DNA of 21,896 bases from a bacterium (GTDB lineage Bacteria; SM23-31; JAUVVT01). A program made the position numbers and the translations under genes. The notes below the pieces were generated by a model that searched no databases, was not told the DNA's origin, and saw nothing but the letters and a program-made list of their open reading frames with translations. Shown in pieces: positions 1 through 7,430 of the stretch. Location: assembly GCA_030616165.1 (NCBI GenBank), contig JAUWXV010000036.1:1-21896 (forward strand), read 5' to 3'. Positions within the stretch are counted from its first letter, which is position 1. Each line of letters begins with the position of its first letter.

Positions 1-446
1 CTTTCACCTCCTGAAATTTCATTCGGCTTATGATGGAATCTTTCTCCAAGTCCAACTTTTTCAAGTGCTTCCAATGCTCTTTTTCTCCTTTGGCTCCCTG
101 CAATACTACCATAAACCAAAGGCAATTCTACATTATTTAAAAGATTAACTCTTGGCAGAAGATTAAATGTCTGAAAAACAAATCCTATCTTTTTATTCCT
201 TATTTCAGCAAGTTGATTATCGTCCTTTTCGTTGACATTCTCTTCCTCAAAAAGATAGTTCCCCTCGGTGGGAACATCCAGACAGCCCAATATATTCAGT
301 AAAGTTGATTTTCCGGAACCAGAAGGTCCCATTATCGATATATATTCATTCTTATCTATTTCAAGGTCTATCCCCCTTAAAGCATGGACACTATCATAGC
401 CCATCTTATATGTCTTCTCTACTCCTATTAATTTTATTACATTCAT
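1..446 (-). CDS. ABC transporter ATP-binding protein, MacB/LolD type (partial, C-terminus missing)
   Basis: About 148 N-terminal residues are present and the rest lies beyond the left edge. The protein begins MNVIKLIGVEKTYKMG. It has a Walker A motif GPSGSGKST (complement of about 307-330), a Q-loop reading FQTFNLLPR, and the beginning of the ABC signature, SGGE, at the window edge. The spacing and the PLVYGS-type segment after the Q-loop fit the MacB/LolD/SalX group, which energises lipoprotein release, macrolide or peptide export, or cell-division permeases. The permease partner is not in the window, so the cargo cannot be said. The ATG at 444-446 is preceded by GGGAG, a plausible Shine-Dalgarno site. 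Walker B and the H-loop are not visible because of the truncation. The family assignment is strong and the substrate is unknown. Confidence 0.9.
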   Translation of the reverse strand, partial: MNVIKLIGVEKTYKMGYDSVHALRGIDLEIDKNEYISIMGPSGSGKSTLLNILGCLDVPTEGNYLFEEENVNEKDDNQLAEIRNKKIGFVFQTFNLLPRVNLLNNVELPLVYGSIAGSQRRKRALEALEKVGLGERFHHKPNEISGGE

Positions 447-697
447 AACCACTCCCAAATAATTTCAGTTATAATCAATCTGCTATAATAAATACAATCT
501 TATATCAAAAAAATTCATAATTATTTTATGGGTGGAAAAAATAGTATAAAACAAACCAAAGCAGAGGTTCAACTGAAAAAATTCTATATTTGTATATTTT
601 AAACGGATTCGAGCCTGCATTCAGCCTCAGATTTTTTATTTCTAATCAAATGCTGACCAAATAAAAACCATAGTAAATAAACTTAACTGAATTAATA

Positions 698-2095
698 CTA
701 TTCAGAAAGGACGCTCTCTTTTATTTTAAGTAAATATTCAAATGCTTTATCGTGGTCGTTAGGAATAATCCCATCAAGGATTGCATCTTCGATTTTCTTT
801 TTCAAGATTCCCACCTTTCTTCCTGGTTTGATATTGCAGACTTTCATAATCTCGTGACCATCAACCGGTGATTTAAATTCCCTCAGTTTATCTTTTTCCT
901 TAACTTCCTCAATCTTTTTAGTTACACGGTTGAAATTCTCGAGGTGAATTGCGGCTCTTTGAGGATTGCCCGATGTTATATCTGCTCTGCACAGGACCAT
1001 CAAGTCATCAATGTCATCTCCAGCCTCGACTATAAACCTCCTTATTGCGCTGTCAGTAACATTCTCTTCAGAGAGTGAGATGGGACGAAGGTGCATTCTT
1101 ATAAGTTTTTTTGCATAATCACCAAAGCTTAGGGGGAGTCTCATTCTTTTTACCACCTCTTTCACCTTTTTTGAACCAAGTTCATCGTGACCATAGAATG
1201 TCCACCCGGATTCAGGAAAAAACCTTTTAGTCAGAGGCTTTGCAATATCATGCATTAATGCCGTAAACCTTAAATTTAAACTATCGGACTTTTCTGCTAC
1301 ATTATCGACAACCTTTAAAGTATGAAGAAATACATCTTTATGCAGATAACCATTCTGGTTCTCAACACCGCTCAAACTATCCAATTCAGGGAGGATTATT
1401 TCCAAGAATTCGCAGTATTTTAATAATTTAAATCCCAAAGATGGTCTTTTTAAAGAGAGTATTTTCATTAATTCATTTGATATTCTCTCCTTTGATACAA
1501 TATTTATACGTTCTTTATTATTTTTTATTGCTTTATATGTGGGTTTTTCTATTCTAAAACCAAATTGTACGGCAAATCTAATTGCCCTCAGCATCCTTAA
1601 TGGGTCATCGCTAAATGAGAGTTTTGGGTCGATTGGTGTCTTTATCAACTTTTTATTTATGTCTTCAATTCCACCAAAAAGATCGATTATATCACCCTTC
1701 GACCTGAAATTTATCTTTCTTGCAAGAGTGTTTATAGTAAAATCTCTCCTTTTAAGGTCTTCTACAATTGTGCCCTCCATCACCTTTGGTTTTCTTGAAT
1801 CAGGAGCATAAATTTCCCTCCGAGCACTCGCAAATTCAATCTTCAAATTCTTATACCATAAAACTGCCGTCCCAAATTCGCTGAATTCCAATGGATTCAT
1901 TATCTTTAATCTCGCCGCAGTTATTTTCGCAAACCTCACACCATCTCCCATTACAAGAAAATCTATATCTTCGGTTTTTATATTAAGAAGTTCATTCCTA
2001 ATATACCCTCCTACCAAATATACATCCGTATTTTTTTCATCGCCAATCTTCCCGACAAAATCGATAAAATTCTCTTTATTTGAAAAATCTTCCAT
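698..2095 (-). CDS. cca: CCA tRNA nucleotidyltransferase / poly(A) polymerase family with HD domain
   Basis: This is a class II nucleotidyltransferase of 465 residues that most likely builds or repairs the CCA 3' end of tRNAs in the cytoplasm. The head domain shows VGGYIRN (about 28-34) with the metal-binding pair D43 and D45, RRDFTINTLA (116-125), DDPLRMLRAIRF (163-174) and the helix ERISNE (203-208), which are the motifs of this family. The C-terminal half carries an HD domain with H258, H282-D283 and H303, a phosphohydrolase module often fused to these enzymes. The ATG has no clear Shine-Dalgarno site. The gene follows the HAD phosphatase by 166 bases that contain repeat DNA. Sequence alone cannot separate a full CCA-adding enzyme from CC-adding, A-adding or poly(A) polymerase members, but no second copy is visible here and CCA addition is the default reading. 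Confidence 0.92.
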   Translation of the reverse strand: MEDFSNKENFIDFVGKIGDEKNTDVYLVGGYIRNELLNIKTEDIDFLVMGDGVRFAKITAARLKIMNPLEFSEFGTAVLWYKNLKIEFASARREIYAPDSRKPKVMEGTIVEDLKRRDFTINTLARKINFRSKGDIIDLFGGIEDINKKLIKTPIDPKLSFSDDPLRMLRAIRFAVQFGFRIEKPTYKAIKNNKERINIVSKERISNELMKILSLKRPSLGFKLLKYCEFLEIILPELDSLSGVENQNGYLHKDVFLHTLKVVDNVAEKSDSLNLRFTALMHDIAKPLTKRFFPESGWTFYGHDELGSKKVKEVVKRMRLPLSFGDYAKKLIRMHLRPISLSEENVTDSAIRRFIVEAGDDIDDLMVLCRADITSGNPQRAAIHLENFNRVTKKIEEVKEKDKLREFKSPVDGHEIMKVCNIKPGRKVGILKKKIEDAILDGIIPNDHDKAFEYLLKIKESVLSE

Positions 2096-2115
2096 ATTTA
2101 TTAATAAATTAAGAA

Positions 2116-2141
2116 CTTACTTTCTTTGAAAAGAAAGTAAG
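2116..2141. repeat. 11-bp-arm inverted repeat, part of a dispersed element
   Basis: CTTACTTTCTT and AAGAAAGTAAG form perfect 11-base arms around a TGAA loop. A diverged relative lies at 11696-11731, where the arms are TACTTTC and GAAAGTA, and both copies are followed by an A-rich stretch ending in AACTTT. It lies between the HAD gene and cca and could attenuate transcription into cca, but there is no T-tract to call it a terminator. Confidence 0.7.
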
Positions 2142-2142
2142 C

Positions 2143-2170
2143 TCCGCCAGGCGGATCCGCCTCAGGCGGA
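2143..2170. repeat. GC-rich double hairpin inserted in the dispersed element
   Basis: Two hairpins stand side by side: TCCGCC-A-GGCGGA and TCCGCC-TCA-GGCGGA. Together they also form one long dyad. This is the most GC-rich patch of an otherwise AT-rich spacer. Compared with the copy at 11696-11731, it sits exactly where the other element has only A residues, so it looks like one small palindromic repeat nested in another. Confidence 0.7.
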
Positions 2171-2198
2171 AAAGAAACTTTTTACTTATTTTAAAAAA

Positions 2199-2218
2199 GG
2201 GCTTGATAAATCAAGCCC
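2199..2218. repeat. Palindrome with 9-bp arms and AA centre
   Basis: GGGCTTGAT and ATCAAGCCC are separated by AA. The arrangement (about nine paired bases, a two-base AA or TT centre, and a GATAAATC core) is the same as in the palindrome at 5029-5048, so both belong to one repeat type. It lies just downstream of the HAD gene stop on the minus strand. Confidence 0.7.
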
Positions 2219-2261
2219 CTACAAATATAAAATTAACATTACTAAAATTAATTTGCCGAAA

Positions 2262-2927
2262 TCATTTCATATTTTCATTCCGAAGATAAGGAGGGTATTT
2301 CTCTTTCAAAACCTTTAAAATATCGTTGAAATTATTAAAATTATAGCACAATATGTTATTTTTTGAGCAATAATTAAAAAAATCTTCCTTGGCAAAAATA
2401 ACATCAACATAAGACACTGCACATCTGTCGGTATATCCATCTCCAATATAAACAGATATTTCGCTATCCGATTTCAGTCTTTTTATCTGTAAACCTTTAC
2501 AATTTGCACACACGGGACAGTCAGGGTCATAATAAGGAAATTCTGGTTTTACGCGGTTACTATCATAAAAAATTAATCTATTAGAATAGTATTTAATATT
2601 TTCAAGTCTGTATTTTTTAAGGACATTACTTATATAATAATCAAAACCATCACTCATAATAGTCAGTTCAATATTATTTTTAGAAAGTACATCAATAAAG
2701 TTTATAAAGGATGTTTCTATCTTTTGATTATTAAGGAGCTTGTCAACTTCTTCTTTTGTAGCCCTGACTAAAGAGCATTCTAGGGTCAGACATTCCCTTG
2801 CGGTTATTTTTCCAGCAATCCAGTCTTTTACAATACCTATATTCTTTTTTTTCGTAAATGTATTAAAGAATTCCGCACCAACATCTTTAACACTAATTGT
2901 TCCATCGAAGTCACAAAAAACTTTCAT
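2262..2927 (-). CDS. HAD-family phosphatase, MtnX-like
   Basis: A 221-residue soluble hydrolase of the haloacid dehalogenase superfamily, subfamily IB. Motif I is DFDGT with nucleophile D6 and acid/base D8, motif II is SDG (92-94), and motif IV is GDGYTD (162-167). The insert carries a three-cysteine cluster CPVCANCKG with C137, C140, C143 and then K144, a pattern typical of the MtnX/phosphoserine-phosphatase-like branch. MtnX dephosphorylates 2-hydroxy-3-keto-5-methylthiopentenyl-1-phosphate in methionine salvage, but no other salvage gene is nearby, so that substrate is only a guess; phosphoserine or another small phosphate ester is possible. The start lies 23 bases after the stop of the S41 protease gene, so the two are probably co-transcribed. 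No strong ribosome-binding site precedes the ATG. Family sure, substrate open. Confidence 0.82.
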   Translation of the reverse strand: MKVFCDFDGTISVKDVGAEFFNTFTKKKNIGIVKDWIAGKITARECLTLECSLVRATKEEVDKLLNNQKIETSFINFIDVLSKNNIELTIMSDGFDYYISNVLKKYRLENIKYYSNRLIFYDSNRVKPEFPYYDPDCPVCANCKGLQIKRLKSDSEISVYIGDGYTDRCAVSYVDVIFAKEDFFNYCSKNNILCYNFNNFNDILKVLKEKYPPYLRNENMK

Positions 2928-2950
2928 TATTTTACTTTACCAGCAATCTC

Positions 2951-4609
2951 CTAATTCATAGAACCTTTACTAATATTAACATCTCTTAATAACTGTTCAT
3001 ATTTATCATGGTCGCCAAGTATTCTAATCGCTTCTTTTAAATCAACATCATCATCAATTGTCGATTCAATTTTACCTATTTCCCCTCCTATTACCCAGTT
3101 TATCTCCTTTTCAAGATTATAAACAATAGGAGGGTCTGAAAAATCAAACTCATATCTATTTTTTTCAATGATAATTTCCTTTGACTTTTTAATATAGTCT
3201 TCAAATTCTGTTCCGTAATTTTTCTCAATTCCTATTTCTTTCAAGTTCTCGATTTCCATTAAACCACTCTCTTCTGTTTTAACTCTGCTTTGAACAACAA
3301 ATTCCTTGAACTGGTCTAAAATCTCACTATCTACATCCACTCTTTGGATATCAGGATGTCTGTTAGCATAACTAATTGCAAACTTCAAAAATGTTGACTG
3401 GTCCAATAAATCCGACATAAAGTTATTATCATCTGAAACAACCATATCCGGAGTAATCCCACCCCCACCCTGAACAATCCTGCCTGACTTGGTATAATAT
3501 ACATTTTCTTTGTTATTAGTATTTTCAGCAGAACTAATCTTTGTTCCATCAATGCATCTTCCACTTGGAGTGTAATATCTTGCAGTAGTCATTTTCAGGG
3601 CTGTTTCCGGTGTTGGATAAAAAATGGTCTGCACCAGTCCCTTACCAAATGTTTTTCTGCCAATGATAATTCCTATGTCAAGGTCTTGAATTGCCCCTGC
3701 AAAAATTTCTGAGGCACTGGCACTCACATTGTCAACTATAACTACAAGAGGTTTGTCATAATAAATCGGATTTTTCTTTGATATATGTTTAGAATTAAAC
3801 TTTTTATTTTTTCCTTTAGTTGAAACTATCAATTCACCCTTTTTTACAAATAGATCAGCTACACCAACAGCCGATGTCAGAAGTCCTCCGGGATTGCCTC
3901 TAAGGTCTAATATCAGTCCATTAAGACCAGATTTCTGAAATTCTCGGATTGTTTTAATCATTTCCCCGGCAACATTTTGAGAAAAATGACTTAACTTTAT
4001 ATATCCAATATGGTTGTCAAGCATCTTCCAATATGGAATATCTTTCACTCGAATATTTCTCCTTGTAATTATAAAATCAAGTGTTTTCAGCACTCCTTCC
4101 CTTTTTATTGTCAATTTTACCTTTGTTCCCTGTTTCCCTTTAATCATACTTGTTATTTCATCCATCTTCAGTCCTTTTATATCAATCCCATTAACCTTAA
4201 CAATAACATCTCCCTGTCTAATTCCTGCTTCTTTTGCGGGTGAATCTTCCATAGGTGAAACTATTGTAAATTCTTCATCAATCATAGTCACGTAGAAACC
4301 AATCCCTCCATATTCTCCGGTGGTAATTGATTTTAACTGGCTCGCTTTGGTCTTATCGTAAAAAGTTGTATATGGATCAAGCCCTCCAAGTATCGCATCT
4401 ATTCCCAATTTTACCAATTCCGACTCATCTATCTCTTCAACATATTCATCCTTCACTTCTCTGAATATTCTACTCAGCAATTTAAAATCAAGTTCATTAT
4501 CAACCGGGGATGAAATTATATATTCATATCCATAATGGAATATATTCACTGTGAAAATTACCAGCAATATCACAATAAATGTGATATAAGTTCTTTTGAA
4601 TTTAATCAT
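2951..4609 (-). CDS. ctpA: C-terminal processing protease, S41 family (CtpA/Prc)
   Basis: A 552-residue serine protease that trims C-terminal tails of envelope proteins. A single hydrophobic helix at about 8-24 (an uncleaved anchor or signal peptide) places it on the outer face of the inner membrane. A PDZ domain spans roughly 88-175, with the GGIGFYV carboxylate-binding loop at 100-106. The S41 core follows: LRGNPGG (236-242), then VSASASE with probable nucleophile S298, and FGKG with general base K323; the 25-residue Ser-Lys spacing matches Prc and CtpA. About 200 residues follow the core, a longer tail than in short CtpA proteins, including a GGGGITPD segment seen in many family members. 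AAAGGA lies six bases before the ATG, supporting this start. It heads a minus-strand run with the HAD gene. A long palindrome-filled spacer lies upstream. Confidence 0.93.
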   Translation of the reverse strand: MIKFKRTYITFIVILLVIFTVNIFHYGYEYIISSPVDNELDFKLLSRIFREVKDEYVEEIDESELVKLGIDAILGGLDPYTTFYDKTKASQLKSITTGEYGGIGFYVTMIDEEFTIVSPMEDSPAKEAGIRQGDVIVKVNGIDIKGLKMDEITSMIKGKQGTKVKLTIKREGVLKTLDFIITRRNIRVKDIPYWKMLDNHIGYIKLSHFSQNVAGEMIKTIREFQKSGLNGLILDLRGNPGGLLTSAVGVADLFVKKGELIVSTKGKNKKFNSKHISKKNPIYYDKPLVVIVDNVSASASEIFAGAIQDLDIGIIIGRKTFGKGLVQTIFYPTPETALKMTTARYYTPSGRCIDGTKISSAENTNNKENVYYTKSGRIVQGGGGITPDMVVSDDNNFMSDLLDQSTFLKFAISYANRHPDIQRVDVDSEILDQFKEFVVQSRVKTEESGLMEIENLKEIGIEKNYGTEFEDYIKKSKEIIIEKNRYEFDFSDPPIVYNLEKEINWVIGGEIGKIESTIDDDVDLKEAIRILGDHDKYEQLLRDVNISKGSMN

Positions 4610-4686
4610 AAATTTCCTTTAAAATTATTAACAGAATTTTGGTAAAATAAATGATAATTAAAAATAAAAGCAATAATATTTAAGTA

Positions 4687-4720
4687 GATTGCCATCCCGA
4701 AGTTTCGGGACTCCTCGTCC
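4687..4720 (-). repeat. GTCATT...GGCAAT repeat family, copy A (partial)
   Basis: Read on the minus strand this has GACGAG, a palindromic core with arms TCCCGAA and TTCGGGA (4695-4710), then TGGCAATC. The CGAG and GGCAAT flanks match copies at 5259-5305 and 15613-15658, while the core sequence differs but still pairs. The GTCATT end is missing, so it is a partial copy. Confidence 0.65.
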
Positions 4721-4986
4721 CAAATCCTCAGCGATTTTCTATGTATAATTAATTTGACTTTTTATTTAATTTAGATTGACAATCTATTTCAAAATCCAAT
4801 AGCAAAAGCTATTTTCAGGTTGATAACTTATGATTCGTGTTCTTAAAAGTCAAGTAAATAATGGTGGTTTATTCATATAATCCGGATTTTATATAATATA
4901 TCTTTCTATATATTTAGTATTTTCTTTATTATTATAAATCATTGAACCGCCATATTACAATAGTCTTTTATAAAATGATTTCTTAA

Positions 4987-5146
4987 AACCGTTAAAACGG
5001 TTATATAATTTTACGATCGTTTTATGATCCCCTCGATAAATCGAGGGGTTAATGATACCTTATTAATTGTAACACTTTATTAATCCCTAACTTTAGTTAG
5101 GGGGTTAGAAGCAACCTTTTAAAAGTAAAACCGTTTTAACGGTTTT
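4987..5146. repeat. Cluster of four palindromes with AA/TT centres
   Basis: Four perfect dyads lie in a row: AACCGTT-AA-AACGGTT (4987-5002), CCCCTCGAT-AA-ATCGAGGGG (5029-5048), CCCTAACT-TT-AGTTAGGG (5085-5102), and AAAACCGTT-TT-AACGGTTTT (5127-5146). All have arms of seven to nine bases and a two-base AA or TT centre. The outer two share the ACCGTT arm sequence, so they can also pair with each other and enclose the inner two. No gene overlaps the cluster. Confidence 0.8.
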
Positions 5147-5225
5147 CATCAACATTTAATTGTAATAAATATGCTTATATTAAATTCAATAAAATTAAAT
5201 ATGCTTAGAAAATCGCTTAATCATA

Positions 5226-5250
5226 GGGATCACTTCGGGACAATGACAAG
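5226..5250 (-). repeat. GTCATT...GGCAAT repeat family, copy D (half element)
   Basis: On the minus strand this reads CTTGTCATTGTCCCGAAG and then GATCCC. It carries the GTCATTG end and about half of a TCCCGAA-type core, without the GGCAAT end. It lies back to back with copy B: AATGACAA (5242-5249) and TTGTCATT (5259-5266) form an eight-base inverted repeat across the junction. Confidence 0.55.
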
Positions 5251-5258
5251 TATGACTG

Positions 5259-5305
5259 TTGTCATTTCGAGTTCCCCCCCAGTTGCGTGGGGGACGCGGC
5301 AATCT
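5259..5305 (+). repeat. GTCATT...GGCAAT repeat family, copy B
   Basis: The element reads TTGTCATTTCGAG, then a hairpin with arms TCCCCC (5273-5278) and GGGGGA (5289-5294), then CGCGGCAATCT. It shares both flanks with copy C at 15613-15658 but has a different stem. It lies about 100 bases past the panD stop, so the C-rich hairpin could slow transcription leaving that operon, although no T-tract follows it on the minus strand. Confidence 0.65.
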
Positions 5306-5409
5306 CACCTTGAAAATTTCGCTATTATCTATGTTTAATATAATTAGAGTAAATTTCTCTGTGGATTTTGTTTGGATTGTTGATTTATCTTTTGGAAATA
5401 CAAGATAAT

Positions 5410-5769
5410 TTAATAAATTATTTCACTAACGGCATTATTTTCATCGACCAAAACAATTTTTGGCTTATGGTCTTTGAGTTTATCTTCTTCAACCTGGGCA
5501 AAAGCAAAAATTATAATCTTATCTCCAAGCTCACCAAGTCTTGATGCGGCTCCATTCAAAGCGATAACTCCAGTACCTCTTTCCCCGGTAATAACATAAG
5601 TTTCAAACCTGTTCCCATTAGAAATATTAGCAACTAATACCTTTTCGTATTCAACAATCCCTGAAGCATCCATTAAGTCTTCATCAATCTCAATACTTCC
5701 TTGATAATTGAGATCGGATTTGGTTATTTTTGCACTATGTATTTTTGATTTTAATAATGTTATAAGCAT
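5410..5769 (-). CDS. panD: Aspartate 1-decarboxylase (pyruvoyl enzyme precursor)
   Basis: PanD makes beta-alanine from L-aspartate for pantothenate and coenzyme A synthesis in the cytoplasm. The proenzyme cuts itself between a Gly and a Ser, and the serine becomes the pyruvoyl cofactor. Starting at the ATG at 5767-5769 gives 119 residues in which the cleavage pair falls at G24-S25, with K9, R54 and Y58 at the same numbers as in the E. coli enzyme. The open frame continues upstream to an ATG at 5817, which has an A/G-rich stretch before it, but that would add 16 residues absent from the family and overlap the upstream gene by 35 bases. The internal start has no visible Shine-Dalgarno site and lies 13 bases after the upstream stop, so translation may be coupled. 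Third gene of the rsmI operon. No panB or panC is in the window. Confidence 0.93.
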   Translation of the reverse strand: MLITLLKSKIHSAKITKSDLNYQGSIEIDEDLMDASGIVEYEKVLVANISNGNRFETYVITGERGTGVIALNGAASRLGELGDKIIIFAFAQVEEDKLKDHKPKIVLVDENNAVSEIIY

Positions 5770-5782
5770 AAATTGATGTTTT

Positions 5783-6496
5783 TTATAAATCCTGTTCCTG
5801 TAAACCTTCTTTCTCATTCTTTTCTTCTTTTATGATAGGACTTAAATTGAATGTCTCTTTCCAAACATAATAAAGTCTCTGGACAGCGGTATAATTTGCA
5901 GAAACAGCAATAATCCATACTACAAACATAAGTGACAGTGGATATGTCGAAACAAAAGTAATATTACCAAATAAAGCACCAAATGCCAAAAACACAATTC
6001 TTTCCTGTCTCTGCATTAAACCCACTTTGCATTGGAGACCAAGACTTTCAGACTTTGCCCTTATATAACTTACCATCAGTGAACCGTTGACTGCGATAAA
6101 TACAGCAATAGAAGTAATATACATTTCATTTACAATAAAATAAAAACATACTCCGAAAAACATTACCACTTCTGAATATCTGTCAATAGCAGAATCATAA
6201 AGAGCACCAAACTTAGAACCTAATCCTGTAGCTCTGGCTACCTTACCATCTACCAAATCGCATGTTCCTGCTACCATTATTGTTAAGCCACCCCAGAAAA
6301 AATAGCCTTTTGCAAGTAGTATTGCTGATAATATGCTAAATATCAAACCAAATGTGGTCAATAAATTCGGATGTACTCCTCTCTTTATCAAAAAGCCAAC
6401 GAGGGGATTTAACAATTTATAATAATAGTCCTGAATAAAATCAGGAAGCAAATTTATCTTCCGGTCTTTGAAAATTGAATTAAAGATTTTTGTCAT
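5783..6496 (-). CDS. CDP-alcohol phosphatidyltransferase family membrane enzyme
   Basis: A 237-residue integral membrane enzyme of phospholipid synthesis that transfers a phosphatidyl group from CDP-diacylglycerol (or a related CDP-alcohol) to an acceptor alcohol at the inner membrane. The full signature D-x2-D-G-x2-A-R-x8-G-x3-D-x3-D is present as D80, D83-G84, A87-R88, G97, D101 and D105; the aspartates bind the divalent metals. Several hydrophobic helices follow and precede it. The acceptor cannot be read from the motif; glycerol-3-phosphate, inositol phosphate and others are all possible. AAAGGA lies nine bases before the ATG. The gene starts 14 bases after the rsmI stop and ends 13 bases before panD, so the three form one transcription unit. 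Family confident, substrate unknown. Confidence 0.9.
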   Translation of the reverse strand: MTKIFNSIFKDRKINLLPDFIQDYYYKLLNPLVGFLIKRGVHPNLLTTFGLIFSILSAILLAKGYFFWGGLTIMVAGTCDLVDGKVARATGLGSKFGALYDSAIDRYSEVVMFFGVCFYFIVNEMYITSIAVFIAVNGSLMVSYIRAKSESLGLQCKVGLMQRQERIVFLAFGALFGNITFVSTYPLSLMFVVWIIAVSANYTAVQRLYYVWKETFNLSPIIKEEKNEKEGLQEQDL

Positions 6497-6510
6497 AAAA
6501 TTTAATCCTT

Positions 6511-7197
6511 TTATTTATCTTTTCCTTCCACAATCAAAACAAACTCCCCTCTTGGTTTTTTCTTAGAAAATAATCTTAATGCCGAATCTATATCTGTTCT
6601 GATAAACTCTTCATAAATTTTAGTTATCTCCCTTGCAATCGAAATCTTTCTATTCCCTAAGAAATTTTTAAGGTCTTCAAGGGTTTTTACAAGTCTGTGT
6701 GGAGATTCAAAAAGAATGATAGTCCTTATTTCATCCTTTAGTCGTAGAAGCCTTTTTTTTCTGCCTTTTTTTGCTGGTATAAAACCCTCAAAAACAAACC
6801 TATCATTAGGAAGACCCGATACCACTCTACCGGCGAGCAGAGCCGAAGCACCAGGAACAGGGACTATCTCTATCCCATCACTAATAGCTCTTTTTACCAA
6901 ATAATACATTGGATCAGATATACCAGGTGTTCCTGAATCTGATACAAGTGCTATTGAACTATTTTCTTGCAACCTTTTTAATATCTTCGGGGTAGTCTTT
7001 GATTTATTAATATCATTATAACTTATAAGAGGTTTCCTTATTCCATAATGCTCGAGAAGAATTTTAGTTCTTCTTGTGTCTTCAGATGCTATTAAATCAA
7101 CCGATGAAAGAACCTCAACTGCACGATAAGTTATATCTTTAAGATTACCAATTGGTGTACTAACTATATATAACTTCGAACAGTTGTCTTTTATCAT
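6511..7197 (-). CDS. rsmI: 16S rRNA 2'-O-ribose methyltransferase RsmI
   Basis: RsmI uses S-adenosylmethionine to methylate the 2'-OH of C1402 (E. coli numbering) in 16S rRNA, helping decoding fidelity. The 228-residue protein has the tetrapyrrole-methylase fold signatures of this family: YIVSTPIGNLKD near the N-terminus, SEDTRRTKILL, SDSGTPGISDP, VPGASALLAG, and FESPHRL in the second domain. The length is slightly short compared with enzymes that carry an extra C-terminal tail but covers both lobes. It is the first gene of the operon with the phosphatidyltransferase and panD and lies about 40 bases downstream of a TTGACT/TAATAT promoter. No ribosome-binding site is visible before the ATG. 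Confidence 0.96.
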   Translation of the reverse strand: MIKDNCSKLYIVSTPIGNLKDITYRAVEVLSSVDLIASEDTRRTKILLEHYGIRKPLISYNDINKSKTTPKILKRLQENSSIALVSDSGTPGISDPMYYLVKRAISDGIEIVPVPGASALLAGRVVSGLPNDRFVFEGFIPAKKGRKKRLLRLKDEIRTIILFESPHRLVKTLEDLKNFLGNRKISIAREITKIYEEFIRTDIDSALRLFSKKKPRGEFVLIVEGKDK

Positions 7198-7242
7198 ATT
7201 AAAAAATAATCTATTACATAATTTAATTAATTTTATCTTTTT

Positions 7243-7271
7243 ATATTAATAATAAAAAAATCAAAAGTCAA
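7243..7271 (-). promoter_or_regulatory. Sigma70-like promoter of the rsmI operon
   Basis: On the minus strand TTGACT (7266-7271) is followed by 17 bases and TAATAT (7243-7248). Transcription would begin near 7236 and reach the rsmI ATG after about 40 bases. The same TTGACT box with a 17-base spacer precedes the CHC2-MinD gene, which raises confidence. The surrounding DNA is AT-rich, so chance matches of the -10 box are possible. Confidence 0.55.
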
Positions 7272-7292
7272 GTGTCATTAATAAAATACCTA

Positions 7293-7321
7293 TTGTAATT
7301 GTTGATATAAATTAATACATT
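7293..7321 (+). promoter_or_regulatory. Possible promoter of the glycosyltransferase operon
   Basis: TTGTAA (7293-7298), 17 bases, then TACATT (7316-7321), the same -10 hexamer as in the CHC2-MinD promoter. The leader would be about 100 bases. A second candidate nearer the gene is TTGTAT at about 7384 with a TTATAA-like box near 7408. The choice cannot be settled from sequence. Confidence 0.3.
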
Positions 7322-7430
7322 AGAATCAAAAAAACTATTTTTTTAAAAAATAATTTTGTATTTAGGATTTTAAGTAAGCAATTTGTATTCCAATTTTCGA
7401 GCAATTTTATAAAGTAATCTCGATTATTCT

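Larger units (their letters stand above)
4610..5409. other. 800-base gene-free spacer rich in palindromes and repeats
   Basis: No convincing coding frame or structural RNA was found between the panD stop and the S41 protease start, both on the minus strand. The stretch holds copies of the GTCATT...GGCAAT repeat (4687-4720, 5226-5250, 5259-5305) and a cluster of four palindromes (4987-5146), listed separately. A possible minus-strand promoter for the protease is TTGACT at 4848-4853 with 17 bases to TAAGTT at 4825-4830. Its -10 match is poor and it would leave a leader of about 210 bases. The rest is plain AT-rich sequence. Confidence 0.7.

Noticed and set aside
598-640. A GGATTCGAGCC-like patch that resembles a tRNA T-loop
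   Set aside because: On neither strand do the neighbouring bases form a T-stem, an acceptor stem or an anticodon arm, so it is not a tRNA.
4687-5305. Possible CRISPR array from the repeated palindromes
   Set aside because: Repeats are few, unequal in sequence and orientation, and not regularly spaced. No cas gene is in the window.
7351-7358. TAATTTTG, which fits the TAnnTTTG -7 box of Bacteroidetes promoters
   Set aside because: No TTTG-type -33 box lies at the right distance, and other genes here have TTGACT-type boxes. It is probably chance in AT-rich DNA.
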